From: Myroides odoratimimus
Lineage (GTDB): Bacteria; Bacteroidota; Bacteroidia; Flavobacteriales; Flavobacteriaceae
Direction: 5' to 3'
Length of the DNA stretch: 64,000 bases
Assembly: GCF_001485415.1 (NCBI RefSeq)
Contig: NZ_BCMQ01000006.1
Location: 124,001 to 188,000 of the forward strand
The notes beneath the pieces are model-generated. The model searched no databases. It saw only the letters and a list, made by a program, of their open reading frames with translations, and had not been told where the DNA came from. A program made the position numbers and the translations under genes. Within the stretch, counting starts at the first letter, position 1. Each line of letters opens with the position of its first letter. Shown in pieces: positions 33,844 through 42,102 of the stretch.

Positions 33844-36042
33844 CTAAAGCACTAGTAGTGCCATATCTTTTAATGCTTGTGCTGGTTTAGAATACCAGAA
33901 TGGCTCAAAGTCTTCATTCGTAAACTCTTCAAAGCTCTTTTTCATTTCTTGATAAGTCATTGTTTGAGAAGCTTTCTCCTTCAAAGTCTCGACAAAATGT
34001 ACAAACCAATCCCCTACCACTCTATCTACATCTACACCTATCGTCTCTTTTTTAGTATAGAATACCAATTGAGCCATTTCAAACACTCTATTCTTTTTCT
34101 TCTTTTCGAAGTACTCAATATAAGGGAATGTCCCTAACCATACTACTTTTTGATTTGGTTTACATACCGTCAAAGGTTCGTTGTTTAAACAACTGAATAT
34201 ATAATCAGGTGATATACTCGTACGAGGTACTTTAAAATCAAACCATTCATGTAATGGCATATCAAAGCACATCCCATGCATAAAGTTAAACAGTGACTTC
34301 TTCAGTCCAAAGGAGAACTTATCGTGTATTGCACCATTCATCTCTACGTGAGGTACATCGTTATTAGCGAATGTTCCCATCTCAGCATTTACACGCTCTA
34401 CCTTGTATTCCTCTGGGTTCATCCCTACTGGTGAGTGAGCAGTCATCGCAAACTGATGCCAAAAGCCCGATTGCATTACTCCTGCTTCAAACAACTGACG
34501 CACCATCTCTAGACTGTCTATTGTCTCCTGTGCAGTCTGTGTTGGGAAACCATACATTAGATAAGCATGTACTAAGATACCTGCCTCTGTAAAGTTTCTA
34601 TTCACACGAGCTACTTGTTCTACCGTAACTCCCTTATCTATTAATTTTAATAATCTATCTGAGGCTACCTCTAATCCTCCTGATACAGCTACACATCCAG
34701 AGGCTTTTAATAATAAGCACAAGTCTTTCGTAAAGCTTTTCTCAAAGCGGATGTTCGTCCACCATGATACCGTTAGTTTACGTCTGATAATCTCTAACGC
34801 TACCTCGCGCATTAGTGCTGGTGGTGCCGCTTCATCGACAAAGTGAAAGCCTGTCTCTCCCGTCTGCTCAATTAACGTCTGCATACGGTCTACGATCTGC
34901 TTTGCCGCTATTGGTTCATATACCTTGATATAGTCTAAACTAATATCACAGAAGGTACACTTACCCCAATAACATCCATGTGCCATCGTTAGTTTGTTCC
35001 ATCGTCCATCACTCCACATACGGTGCATTGGATTCACTACTTCTATTACAGAGATATACTCTGTCAATAGTAAGTCTGAATAATCAGGAGTACCTACCTC
35101 AGCCTGTTTATAATCACGCTTCAGCGGATTATTGATATATACTACCTCATTGCCTTTAGCAATAAGCGTACGCTTTAACTCCTCTTGTGCTATCTTTCCT
35201 TCTACATAGAGAATCAAGTTCTCTAATGGAGCCTCTCCATCATCTAAGGTGATAAAGTCAAAGAACTCAAATACACGCACATCTTTTAATGAGCGTAACT
35301 CTGTATTAGGAAACCCTCCTCCCATCGTGATTTTGATATGAGGATAATTCTTCTTAATGTACTGAGCACATCTAAAGCTACTGTATAAATTACCAGGGAA
35401 GGGTACTGAGAACCCCATTATCTTAGGATTAGTCTTATCTATTAGCTGTTGCAATAGATCAAGGGTAATCTCATCGATATAAGTCAAGGGTTGGTGTAAT
35501 GCATCATACATCTCATCAAAGGTATGAGCAGAACGACCTAATCGCTCAGCATATCTACTAAACCCAAAATTGGTATCTACTGTCTCAACAATGAGATCAG
35601 ACAAGTCCTCTAAATACAGTGTAGATAAATGCTTCGCCTTATCTTGTATTCCCATCGTACCGAATGCCCACTCTAATTCTTCTAGTTGTTCAAAGCGAGA
35701 TGCTCGTGGAAGATAATCCTCTTGTACGATAGCATGTGCTAATGTAGAGTTCTTTCCTTGTAAGAAAGCTATTACAGCATCTATAGTAGAGATATAATCC
35801 TCTTCTAAAGCAAGAATACGATGTATATTAGGAGAGACCTCTTCTATGTGTTCATGTACATAGTCGAACAAGTCTATCAAACCTTGTTTACTAAACAATT
35901 TCAATATAACCTCTATTCCCAAATCTGCTTGGTAGCTATCTATATTCAGGGTATTCAGAAACCCCTTAATATATGCTGTCGCTGGATAAGGTGTGTTTAA
36001 CTGCGTAAACGGAGGAGTTATAAATGCTATTGTTGTATTCAC
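33844..36042 (-). CDS. B12-binding-type radical SAM protein with CX4CX2C motif
   Basis: A 732-residue protein. The N-terminal ~330 residues look like a diverged cobalamin-binding Rossmann region (FITPPFTQLNTPYPATAYIKG; later MGFSVPFPGNLYSSFRCAQYIK and ITMGGGFPNTELR). The radical SAM core (about 350-570) has the cluster motif HGCYWGKCTFCD near residue 353, where the Cys spacing is C-x4-C-x2-C instead of the usual C-x3-C-x2-C. Near residue 455 it has SGGLEVASDRLL and further on HAYLMYGFPTQT, typical of this core. A ~160-residue C-terminal domain follows. No precursor peptide or partner gene is adjacent; the substrate is unknown. Confidence 0.88.
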   Translation of the reverse strand: MNTTIAFITPPFTQLNTPYPATAYIKGFLNTLNIDSYQADLGIEVILKLFSKQGLIDLFDYVHEHIEEVSPNIHRILALEEDYISTIDAVIAFLQGKNSTLAHAIVQEDYLPRASRFEQLEELEWAFGTMGIQDKAKHLSTLYLEDLSDLIVETVDTNFGFSRYAERLGRSAHTFDEMYDALHQPLTYIDEITLDLLQQLIDKTNPKIMGFSVPFPGNLYSSFRCAQYIKKNYPHIKITMGGGFPNTELRSLKDVRVFEFFDFITLDDGEAPLENLILYVEGKIAQEELKRTLIAKGNEVVYINNPLKRDYKQAEVGTPDYSDLLLTEYISVIEVVNPMHRMWSDGRWNKLTMAHGCYWGKCTFCDISLDYIKVYEPIAAKQIVDRMQTLIEQTGETGFHFVDEAAPPALMREVALEIIRRKLTVSWWTNIRFEKSFTKDLCLLLKASGCVAVSGGLEVASDRLLKLIDKGVTVEQVARVNRNFTEAGILVHAYLMYGFPTQTAQETIDSLEMVRQLFEAGVMQSGFWHQFAMTAHSPVGMNPEEYKVERVNAEMGTFANNDVPHVEMNGAIHDKFSFGLKKSLFNFMHGMCFDMPLHEWFDFKVPRTSISPDYIFSCLNNEPLTVCKPNQKVVWLGTFPYIEYFEKKKKNRVFEMAQLVFYTKKETIGVDVDRVVGDWFVHFVETLKEKASQTMTYQEMKKSFEEFTNEDFEPFWYSKPAQALKDMALLVL

Positions 36043-36061
36043 TGTATCTAATTTTGGAGTG

Positions 36062-36069
36062 CAAAGATA
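36062..36069 (-). promoter_or_regulatory. -7 box (TATCTTTG) of the radical SAM gene
   Basis: The minus strand reads TATCTTTG 20 nt upstream of the ATG ending at 36042. Confidence 0.6.
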
Positions 36070-36181
36070 CTACTATTCAACCGAGTAAAAAACTGTATAT
36101 CCTTCACTTTTAATCTTTTCAAAAAACAAACCTAACACACATTTAATCAATCAATTAAACCTTTATAAAATACTTTTTATA

Positions 36182-36189
36182 TATCTTTG
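36182..36189 (+). promoter_or_regulatory. -7 box (TATCTTTG) of the small-ORF/GNAT pair
   Basis: TATCTTTG lies 18 nt before the ATG at 36207; no -33 TTG was found. Confidence 0.6.
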
Positions 36190-36206
36190 CATTAAATACA
36201 TATAAA

Positions 36207-36368
36207 ATGGCAAAACCAATTAAAATAACACCCACTCTAAAAGGTAAAGATGCTGCTCGTTTTCTAAAACAAATTGAAGCAAACAAATCTATCCCTAAAG
36301 ACAATGCGAGATTAGAACAAATTCGCAAAGATGCCTCTATACTAAACTCACTATTTAAGAAAGTTTAG
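36207..36368 (+). CDS. Small protein upstream of a GNAT, candidate antitoxin
   Basis: A 53-residue ORF beginning MAKPIKITPTLKGKDAARF. It is preceded by a -7 box and ends 3 nt before the GNAT gene. It is basic and predicted all-helical in the second half (FLKQIEANK, RLEQIRKDASILNSLF). It has the size and position of the partner of GNAT-type toxins, which are usually paired with a DUF1778 ribbon-helix-helix antitoxin; this one is shorter and I cannot prove the fold. A chromosomally kept small regulator is the alternative. Confidence 0.65.
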   Translation: MAKPIKITPTLKGKDAARFLKQIEANKSIPKDNARLEQIRKDASILNSLFKKV

Positions 36369-36371
36369 TAT

Positions 36372-36923
36372 ATGCCTATTATTGACTTTTCTAAACTAAA
36401 TTTTCTTCTACTATTAGAAAGTCATGAATTAAAACCTTTTGACTGCGGAGATAAAGATCTTAACTCTTTCTTATTTAAGAAAGCTTTACACTATAAAAAA
36501 GAATTATTAGCCACTACTTTTATTTTAGAAAATCAAGAGCGAACGATTGCTTATTACACTCTTTTTAATGACTGTTTACGTGTAGAGGATACTACCTTTT
36601 CAAGTAAAAATGCAATTAATCGATTCTTAAAAACATTCCTTTCTCATCCTAAACGACATCTAAAGTCCTTTCCTGCTATTAAAATAGGAAGATTAGCTAT
36701 TGACGAAACATTTAAAGGTTTAGGTTTAGGCAGAGTAATCATTAATACAATAATCAATAATGCTATTGAAATGAATAAACATCAAGCTTGTAAGTTTATA
36801 ACAGTTGATGCTTATCAAACATCATTGCTGTTTTACGAAAGATTAGGTTTCAAATATTTATCAGATAATGATAAAAATAAAGATACAAGACAAATGTACC
36901 TTGACCTCACTCAATACATATAA
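36372..36923 (+). CDS. GNAT acetyltransferase, candidate TacT-like toxin
   Basis: A 183-residue single-domain GNAT. The N-terminal FDCGDKDLNSFLFKKALHY resembles the FDCG..ELN.WL motif of TacT/AtaT toxins that acetylate aminoacyl-tRNA. The acetyl-CoA loop is in IGRLAIDETFKGLGLGRVII (core GLGLGR) near residue 118. The Tyr in SLLFYERLGF near residue 158 is the common catalytic acid. It begins 3 nt after the small ORF at 36207. A housekeeping acetyltransferase remains possible. Confidence 0.82.
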   Translation: MPIIDFSKLNFLLLLESHELKPFDCGDKDLNSFLFKKALHYKKELLATTFILENQERTIAYYTLFNDCLRVEDTTFSSKNAINRFLKTFLSHPKRHLKSFPAIKIGRLAIDETFKGLGLGRVIINTIINNAIEMNKHQACKFITVDAYQTSLLFYERLGFKYLSDNDKNKDTRQMYLDLTQYI

Positions 36924-36927
36924 TTCC

Positions 36928-37347
36928 CTACAACACCTTACGCAGATATATCTTAGAATACCCTAACGGATAATCCTTCTCTTCTGCGAAAATCTCATAA
37001 CCTAGAGATTGGTAAAAGTCAGAAGCTTGAAACGAAAAAGTATTCAGTGATATATACTTACAGTTGCGTTCTACAGCTACCCGCTCTGCTGCTAACATGA
37101 GTTTCTTACCAAGGCCTTGTCCTCTATAACTCTCTTTCACAGCGAGGTTCTGTATCTCTAGCGTTCCCCATAATGAACGTCCTAATATCCCGCCTATCAC
37201 CTCTCCTTCTTCTACTAAAGTAATCTCTAGTGATTCATTGATACAATCTGATAAATGTGTCGTATGACTTACATTATAAGAAGATAATATCTCCTTAATC
37301 GCCATCGCATTATGATCATCTATCTCTGTAGTTATCTTTATTTCCAT
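36928..37347 (-). CDS. GNAT family N-acetyltransferase
   Basis: A 139-residue GNAT with acetyl-CoA loop YRGQGLGKKLM near residue 79 and the final motif SLNTFSFQASDFYQSLGYEIF, typical of stand-alone GNATs related to YhhY/ArgA-type small acetyltransferases. It converges on the TacT-like gene with a 4-bp gap between stops. Its substrate is unknown. Confidence 0.9.
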   Translation of the reverse strand: MEIKITTEIDDHNAMAIKEILSSYNVSHTTHLSDCINESLEITLVEEGEVIGGILGRSLWGTLEIQNLAVKESYRGQGLGKKLMLAAERVAVERNCKYISLNTFSFQASDFYQSLGYEIFAEEKDYPLGYSKIYLRKVL

Positions 37348-37448
37348 CCTAACTCGTATTTCAGATTATACTAGTCTAAAGTACTAAATCTTAATCACAC
37401 CATAACTTATTTCTATTCAATCACCATTTAAAGAATTTAACATATTCC

Positions 37449-37456
37449 TATCTTTG
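37449..37456 (+). promoter_or_regulatory. -7 box (TATCTTTG) of the AraC-type regulator gene
   Basis: TATCTTTG lies 17 nt before the ATG at 37474; no -33 TTG. Confidence 0.6.
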
Positions 37457-37473
37457 CCTAAAATATTAGAAAT

Positions 37474-38361
37474 ATGGAGAACAATAGTATTCCAATTTAC
37501 AACATCTGTAACCTACTCGACAATAATAATATATCACAAGACTGTGTAGTATATCGACTTGAAGAGTTTATTTCTAATAGACCGAATATGGTATCTGCTC
37601 CTCACAGACATGCATTCTATCAAATCCTCTTCGTAGCTGAAGGGAAGGGAATACACTCTATTGACTTTGAGAAATTCTCTATTGAGGAGAAATGCTTATT
37701 TTATCTCAACCCTTCGCAAGTACACAAATGGGAATTCGAACCTGGTACCAAAGGGTTTCTTATCAATTTCAATGATAACTTTCTGCGTACATTCTTAGTT
37801 AATCCGAACTATCTAAAGGAGTTTACCTTCTTCGGAGGTAATGCACAGTACTCTAAGTTCTCTTGTGAGAAGTGCTATGAGACACTACACACGAAGTTCG
37901 AAAAGATGTATTATGCCTATACAGAAAACCAACCTTTACAGAAAGACTATATCAAAGTCTTAATGCTAGAACTGTTCTTAGAGACACAGCTATTCTTAGT
38001 CAAGAAAGTATTCGAGCCAGAAGAACCAAATGAGACAAAGGGTGCACACTTCATCATTAAGAATTTTGAGAAGCTAGTAGAAGACCATTTTATAGAGAAG
38101 AGATTACCTGGAGAATACGCTGATATGTTACACATCACTCCTAATCACCTCAACTCTTTATGCAAAAAGGTAGTAGGAATAACAGCAGGTGAAGTTATCC
38201 GTAACAGAGTGATCTTAGAATGTAAACGATTATTGGTCAATGCCGATTTATCGATTACAGAGATCTCTTATGAACTCGACTTTAAGAACAATGCTTACTT
38301 CTCTAGATTCTTTAAAAAGAATACAGGGCTATCCCCTGAAGAATTCAGAAAACAGAACTAA
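37474..38361 (+). CDS. AraC family transcriptional regulator
   Basis: A 295-residue regulator. The N-terminal cupin domain (about residues 20-110) contains SAPHRHAFYQILFVAEGKG, the HxH ligand pocket typical of AraC sensors. The C-terminal two-HTH domain (about 195-295) contains YADMLHITPNHLNSLCKKVVG and the signature SITEISYELDFKNNAYFSRFFKKNTGLSPEEFR. It lies 127 bp upstream of a cytochrome operon on the same strand. Two 9-bp direct repeats in that gap are good candidate AraC binding sites. Confidence 0.93.
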   Translation: MENNSIPIYNICNLLDNNNISQDCVVYRLEEFISNRPNMVSAPHRHAFYQILFVAEGKGIHSIDFEKFSIEEKCLFYLNPSQVHKWEFEPGTKGFLINFNDNFLRTFLVNPNYLKEFTFFGGNAQYSKFSCEKCYETLHTKFEKMYYAYTENQPLQKDYIKVLMLELFLETQLFLVKKVFEPEEPNETKGAHFIIKNFEKLVEDHFIEKRLPGEYADMLHITPNHLNSLCKKVVGITAGEVIRNRVILECKRLLVNADLSITEISYELDFKNNAYFSRFFKKNTGLSPEEFRKQN

Positions 38362-38411
38362 GAATTGATTACTTAAATACAATTCGCTTTTATCACACTG
38401 TTCTAAATTGA

Positions 38412-38441
38412 TTAGTGTAAATATCACCACGTTTAGTGTAA
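38412..38441 (+). promoter_or_regulatory. Direct-repeat operator before the cytochrome operon
   Basis: TTAGTGTAA occurs at 38412-38420 and again at 38433-38441, same orientation, 21 bp apart (two helix turns), flanked by similar A/T-rich bases. The repeats lie 23 nt upstream of the -7 box at 38464. AraC-type activators bind such direct repeats. Confidence 0.6.
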
Positions 38442-38463
38442 TATATTTCAGTAGGTAGGGTTC

Positions 38464-38471
38464 TAACTTTG
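38464..38471 (+). promoter_or_regulatory. -7 box (TAACTTTG) of the membrane cytochrome operon
   Basis: TAACTTTG lies 17 nt before the ATG at 38489; there is no TTG at -33, as expected of an activator-dependent promoter. Confidence 0.65.
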
Positions 38472-38488
38472 CTGAAAAATAATACATT

Positions 38489-39949
38489 ATGGATTTCCCT
38501 CTATTTCATTTAGACTGGTTGAACGATCGTTTCCTCATTGCGATGATAGCGATTATTCACGTATTTATAAACCATGGGCTAGCCGTTGGGTTCTTGCCTT
38601 ATATTACATTATTAGAACAACAAGGAGTAGTCAAAAGTGGACCAGAAGACATCACTGATCTTGCCTGGGATAAGATGGTACACCGTATGATGATGGTCGG
38701 CTTTGTGATCACGACCACGATGGGAGCGATGACAGGAGTCGGTATATGGTTCTCAGCAGCACTAATTAGTCCTAACTCTATTGGTAGTTTAATCCGTGTT
38801 TTCTACTGGGGATGGTTTACAGAATGGATTGTATTCGTATTAGAAGTAGTTTTTATCATGATCTATTTCTTAACATGGAAGAACTCTAATAAATCTCTAC
38901 GTGCTAAACAACGCCATATCCGATTCGGTTGGTTCCTTTCTGGATTCTCATGGCTGACTATGGCTATTATCGTAGCGATATTAGGATTTATGATGGATCC
39001 TGGTAACTGGATACAAGAACAATCTTTAGTAAGTGCATTGACTAACCCTATTTACTTACCTCAGCTATTATTTAGAACACCTACAGCGATGGTTGTAGCA
39101 GGAGCCTTTGGTTTCTTACTGATTATGTTGTTCACTAAGAAGTCTAGTGCTATCAGACCTACGGCTCTTAAGACTACAGCTATATGGGTATTACTATGGT
39201 TACCACTATCTATTCTAGCTTCTATTTATTACTATAACGTGATACCTGATGCGATGACAGCGAATATGAGTACAGCGGTAGGTACTATGGACTTTGCTAA
39301 ATACTATGATTTATTAAAATACATTATCCTAATAGCAACTAGCTCACTAGCTCTGTTAGCAATCTGGACACTGTGGAAACCTAAGAAAGTCAATCTTATC
39401 ATTGTGATTATTCCTTTTGTACTATCGCTTGGTTTCTTAGGAATATTCGAACGTGTACGAGAATTTATCCGTAAGCCTTATGTCATCGGTAACTATATGT
39501 ACTCTAACCTGATCAGAGAAGAAGACTATCCTCTGCTACAGCGAGACGGTATACTGAAGCACTCTACTTATACCTCTATCACAGAGATTACAGAAGAGAA
39601 TAAACTAGAGGCTGGTAAAGATGTGTTTATGATAGCGTGTTCTCGATGTCATACCAGTCAGGGGATTAACTCTATCATATATGTATTCGAAAAAATGTAT
39701 GGAATAGGAAAGCCTTTAGATATCAACTCGATGAAAGCGTATATACCTAATATGCACAACGGTAGAACCTATATGCCTCCTTATCCAGGTAACGAAGAAG
39801 AACTAGATGCACTAGCCCATTATATTTTCTATTTACAACAGAGTGGTGCGACACTAGAAGGGGCGCAGAGTGCTGGAGCACATCTTAACCCTACTCACTC
39901 TGTAGAACATTTTATAGAACAAAAATTAAACAATAACAAAAATGAATAA
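38489..39949 (+). CDS. Cytochrome-bd-subunit-I-like membrane protein fused to cytochrome c
   Basis: A 486-residue membrane protein with about nine TM segments in residues 15-330, then a C-terminal cytochrome c domain with haem-binding C384-S-R-C387-H388. The membrane part follows the cytochrome bd subunit I (CydA) pattern: a His in IIHVFINHGLAVG (His24) at the position of CydA His19; VITTTMGAMTGVGIWF; an acidic EWIVFVLEVVFIM like the CydA E-rich helix; and FLSGFSWLTMAIIVAILGFMMDP like the CydA NLSALWILIANGWMQNP region. The Q-loop GRQPW is absent. The gene overlaps the next by 8 nt. It is probably an electron-transfer membrane complex subunit; the actual reaction is unknown. Confidence 0.78.
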   Translation: MDFPLFHLDWLNDRFLIAMIAIIHVFINHGLAVGFLPYITLLEQQGVVKSGPEDITDLAWDKMVHRMMMVGFVITTTMGAMTGVGIWFSAALISPNSIGSLIRVFYWGWFTEWIVFVLEVVFIMIYFLTWKNSNKSLRAKQRHIRFGWFLSGFSWLTMAIIVAILGFMMDPGNWIQEQSLVSALTNPIYLPQLLFRTPTAMVVAGAFGFLLIMLFTKKSSAIRPTALKTTAIWVLLWLPLSILASIYYYNVIPDAMTANMSTAVGTMDFAKYYDLLKYIILIATSSLALLAIWTLWKPKKVNLIIVIIPFVLSLGFLGIFERVREFIRKPYVIGNYMYSNLIREEDYPLLQRDGILKHSTYTSITEITEENKLEAGKDVFMIACSRCHTSQGINSIIYVFEKMYGIGKPLDINSMKAYIPNMHNGRTYMPPYPGNEEELDALAHYIFYLQQSGATLEGAQSAGAHLNPTHSVEHFIEQKLNNNKNE

Positions 39950-41279
39950 TACTCCATTACCTAAAGATATACCCTTAGACTTACCATTACCAGAGTGGTT
40001 ACTAGTTATTCTATTAGTAGTTTCATTCTTAGCACATATTGTGTTTGTAAACTTAATGGTAGGAGGTTCTATAGCCACGCTATGGGCAGAAATAAAAGGG
40101 CTTAAAAACAAAGAATACGATGTACTGGCACAAGAAATAGCTGCGACAATAACAGTAAACAAATCATTAGCTGTAGTACTAGGGGTAGCTCCCCTACTGA
40201 GTATTAATGCACTGTACACCATTTATTTTTACACAGCTAACTCCTTGACAGGGATTATGTGGATATTGATTATCCCTATGGTAGCGATTGTTTTCCTATT
40301 GACCTACTTACACAAGTACACTTGGGAAGCAATGGCGAATATGAAATTGTTACACATATCTATCAATGCTCTAGCAGTGATTATGTTCTTATTCATTCCC
40401 CTAATCTTCTTAGTGAATATCAATCTGATGCTATTCCCTGAGAAATGGATGAGTGTAAGAGGATTCTTATCTGCTTTAGCCCTGCCAAATGTATTCCCGA
40501 GATACTTCCATTTTATCTGTGCATCACTAGCCTTGACAGGTCTATTTATCACTTGGTATATGGGGCGTAAGAACTATCCTTTTGAAGAATACTTTAAAGT
40601 ATTCACTAGAGCGAAGGTTAAACGTCTTGGGTATCAGTTAGCGTTAGGAGCATCTGTAGCTCAATTCCTATTTGGTCCTATCGTGATGGCTACTTTACCT
40701 GCCAAAGGATTTAGTTGGGCTATGATGGGAGTGATCTTATCAGGTGTAGCAGTGGCAGTATACGCAGTGTACTATATGATCAAAACACTAAGAGGTACAG
40801 ATGACCAACTAGACAGATACTTCAGAAGAATAGTGATCTCTATGGGGATTGTAGTCGTATTCATGGGAAGTGGACGTCATGTCTATAGAGCGAATGCTAT
40901 CAATCCACACCGAGAACTGATGGCTCAAAAGACAGCCGAATTTGAACAAGCATCAAAAGAAGCTAGAGAACAAGCAGCTAACCAACAAGAAGAAGAAAAA
41001 CAAGCGATAGCTACTGCCGAAGCTTCTGGTGATAATACAGCTAAGGGTAAAGCAGTCTTTAATAGCTACTGTGCTGCCTGTCATAAAGAGAAGACACCAC
41101 TAGTAGGGCCTCCTGTGACAGAAATGCAAGAAATATATGCAGACAATAAAACGGATCTAATCAAGTGGATTAAGTCTCCAGGTAAGAAACGTCCTGATGC
41201 ACCACAGATGCCTCCATTCCCTCAGATCAATGATACGGATATGGAAGATCTGACTCAATATATCTTAAAAATTAAATAA
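39942..41279 (+). CDS. Polytopic membrane cytochrome c, partner of the CydA-like protein
   Basis: A 445-residue protein with about eight TM helices (residues ~18-325), a ~50-residue Gln/Glu/Ala-rich linker and a C-terminal class I cytochrome c domain. The haem motif is C377-A-A-C380-H381, with a candidate sixth-ligand Met in APQMPPFPQIND. His residues in FLAHIVFVNLMVGG and the helices around HFICASLALTG could bind b haems. It overlaps the CydA-like gene by 8 nt, showing coupling. It looks like a second haem c-bearing subunit of one inner-membrane complex. I do not recognise a described family. Confidence 0.78.
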   Translation: MNNTPLPKDIPLDLPLPEWLLVILLVVSFLAHIVFVNLMVGGSIATLWAEIKGLKNKEYDVLAQEIAATITVNKSLAVVLGVAPLLSINALYTIYFYTANSLTGIMWILIIPMVAIVFLLTYLHKYTWEAMANMKLLHISINALAVIMFLFIPLIFLVNINLMLFPEKWMSVRGFLSALALPNVFPRYFHFICASLALTGLFITWYMGRKNYPFEEYFKVFTRAKVKRLGYQLALGASVAQFLFGPIVMATLPAKGFSWAMMGVILSGVAVAVYAVYYMIKTLRGTDDQLDRYFRRIVISMGIVVVFMGSGRHVYRANAINPHRELMAQKTAEFEQASKEAREQAANQQEEEKQAIATAEASGDNTAKGKAVFNSYCAACHKEKTPLVGPPVTEMQEIYADNKTDLIKWIKSPGKKRPDAPQMPPFPQINDTDMEDLTQYILKIK

Positions 41280-41286
41280 GAAGATT

Positions 41287-41454
41287 ATGATCATTACGAT
41301 ATCACTATTTCTCATCTTAGCCATACTGATCATCTCAGGTGTTATCATTTCTAAGGTGATTAAAATCTATCTCTACTCTTCTAAGAATAAAGAGATGTGG
41401 AAAAAAGAAATTAAAGAAGAAAAAGACTATCAGTTTATAAAAGGTCTTTACTAA
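41287..41454 (+). CDS. Small single-TM protein, candidate small subunit of the cytochrome complex
   Basis: A 55-residue ORF 7 nt after the second cytochrome gene. It begins MIITISLFLILAILIISG, a single TM helix, followed by a basic/acidic cytoplasmic tail (KNKEMWKKEIKEEKDY). Size, topology and position resemble small accessory subunits such as CydX/CydS or CcoS, but the sequence family is unknown. Confidence 0.65.
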   Translation: MIITISLFLILAILIISGVIISKVIKIYLYSSKNKEMWKKEIKEEKDYQFIKGLY

Positions 41455-41664
41455 CTCAGTGTTCTCCCCAGCACTGCGCACATCGTATCCCTCATTAGTA
41501 GGTAAGTATTGTATTTCCTGTAAGGTAATCTATTATTGTCATATCAAGAGAATGCTCCCAAAACTCTCTTTTTTATAGATTACTTACATCACCATTCCCA
41601 ATACCTTATCTATTCTAATGGGGGATATTTTTATTCTATCTACTTCAGGTTATAACACTGTTCT

Positions 41665-42102
41665 TTACTTCTTAGACCAATTACTCAATTCCTCTTCTGC
41701 ATCATATACAGACTGTGCATACCATGCATAGATATTCATAATCATATATCTTTCTATGCTTCCATCTACACTCTTCATAGATACCATGATGAGGTGAATA
41801 CGTCCAAGATTATACTTTTTTATATTGACTAACTGCTTAGCTGTATACTGTTTCTCACTTCTAAAATACTTTTTGAGTATCAGCTTATCTCCTCTTATAT
41901 AAGCAGTACAGAGATATATAACCTGACTCACTGTTATACATGTAACTAACACCGTAATTACATACTTTATAATCACAAACCAATAATCACCAACATCCTG
42001 ACTGATTGTAGCAATGCTACAAAACAGAATGGTCAACAATATATTTAGTATCAGATGTCCTAATGAATACTGATAGGACAATCTCTTTTCTTGTGCAATC
42101 AT
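41665..42102 (-). CDS. Hypothetical membrane protein
   Basis: A 145-residue protein with two TM helices close together (about residues 14-34 and 42-68) followed by a ~75-residue hydrophilic domain with alternating strands (DKLILKKYFRSEKQY, IHLIMVSMKSVDG), resembling the PH-like (bPH_2) domains that often follow two TM helices. I do not recognise the family. It stands alone, with 210 bp before it and over 600 bp after it without other genes. Confidence 0.6.
   Translation of the reverse strand: MIAQEKRLSYQYSLGHLILNILLTILFCSIATISQDVGDYWFVIIKYVITVLVTCITVSQVIYLCTAYIRGDKLILKKYFRSEKQYTAKQLVNIKKYNLGRIHLIMVSMKSVDGSIERYMIMNIYAWYAQSVYDAEEELSNWSKK

Noticed and set aside
36928..37347. Possible second toxin, because another GNAT is adjacent to the TacT-like gene
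   Set aside because: It is convergent, has no small partner ORF and looks like a normal stand-alone GNAT.
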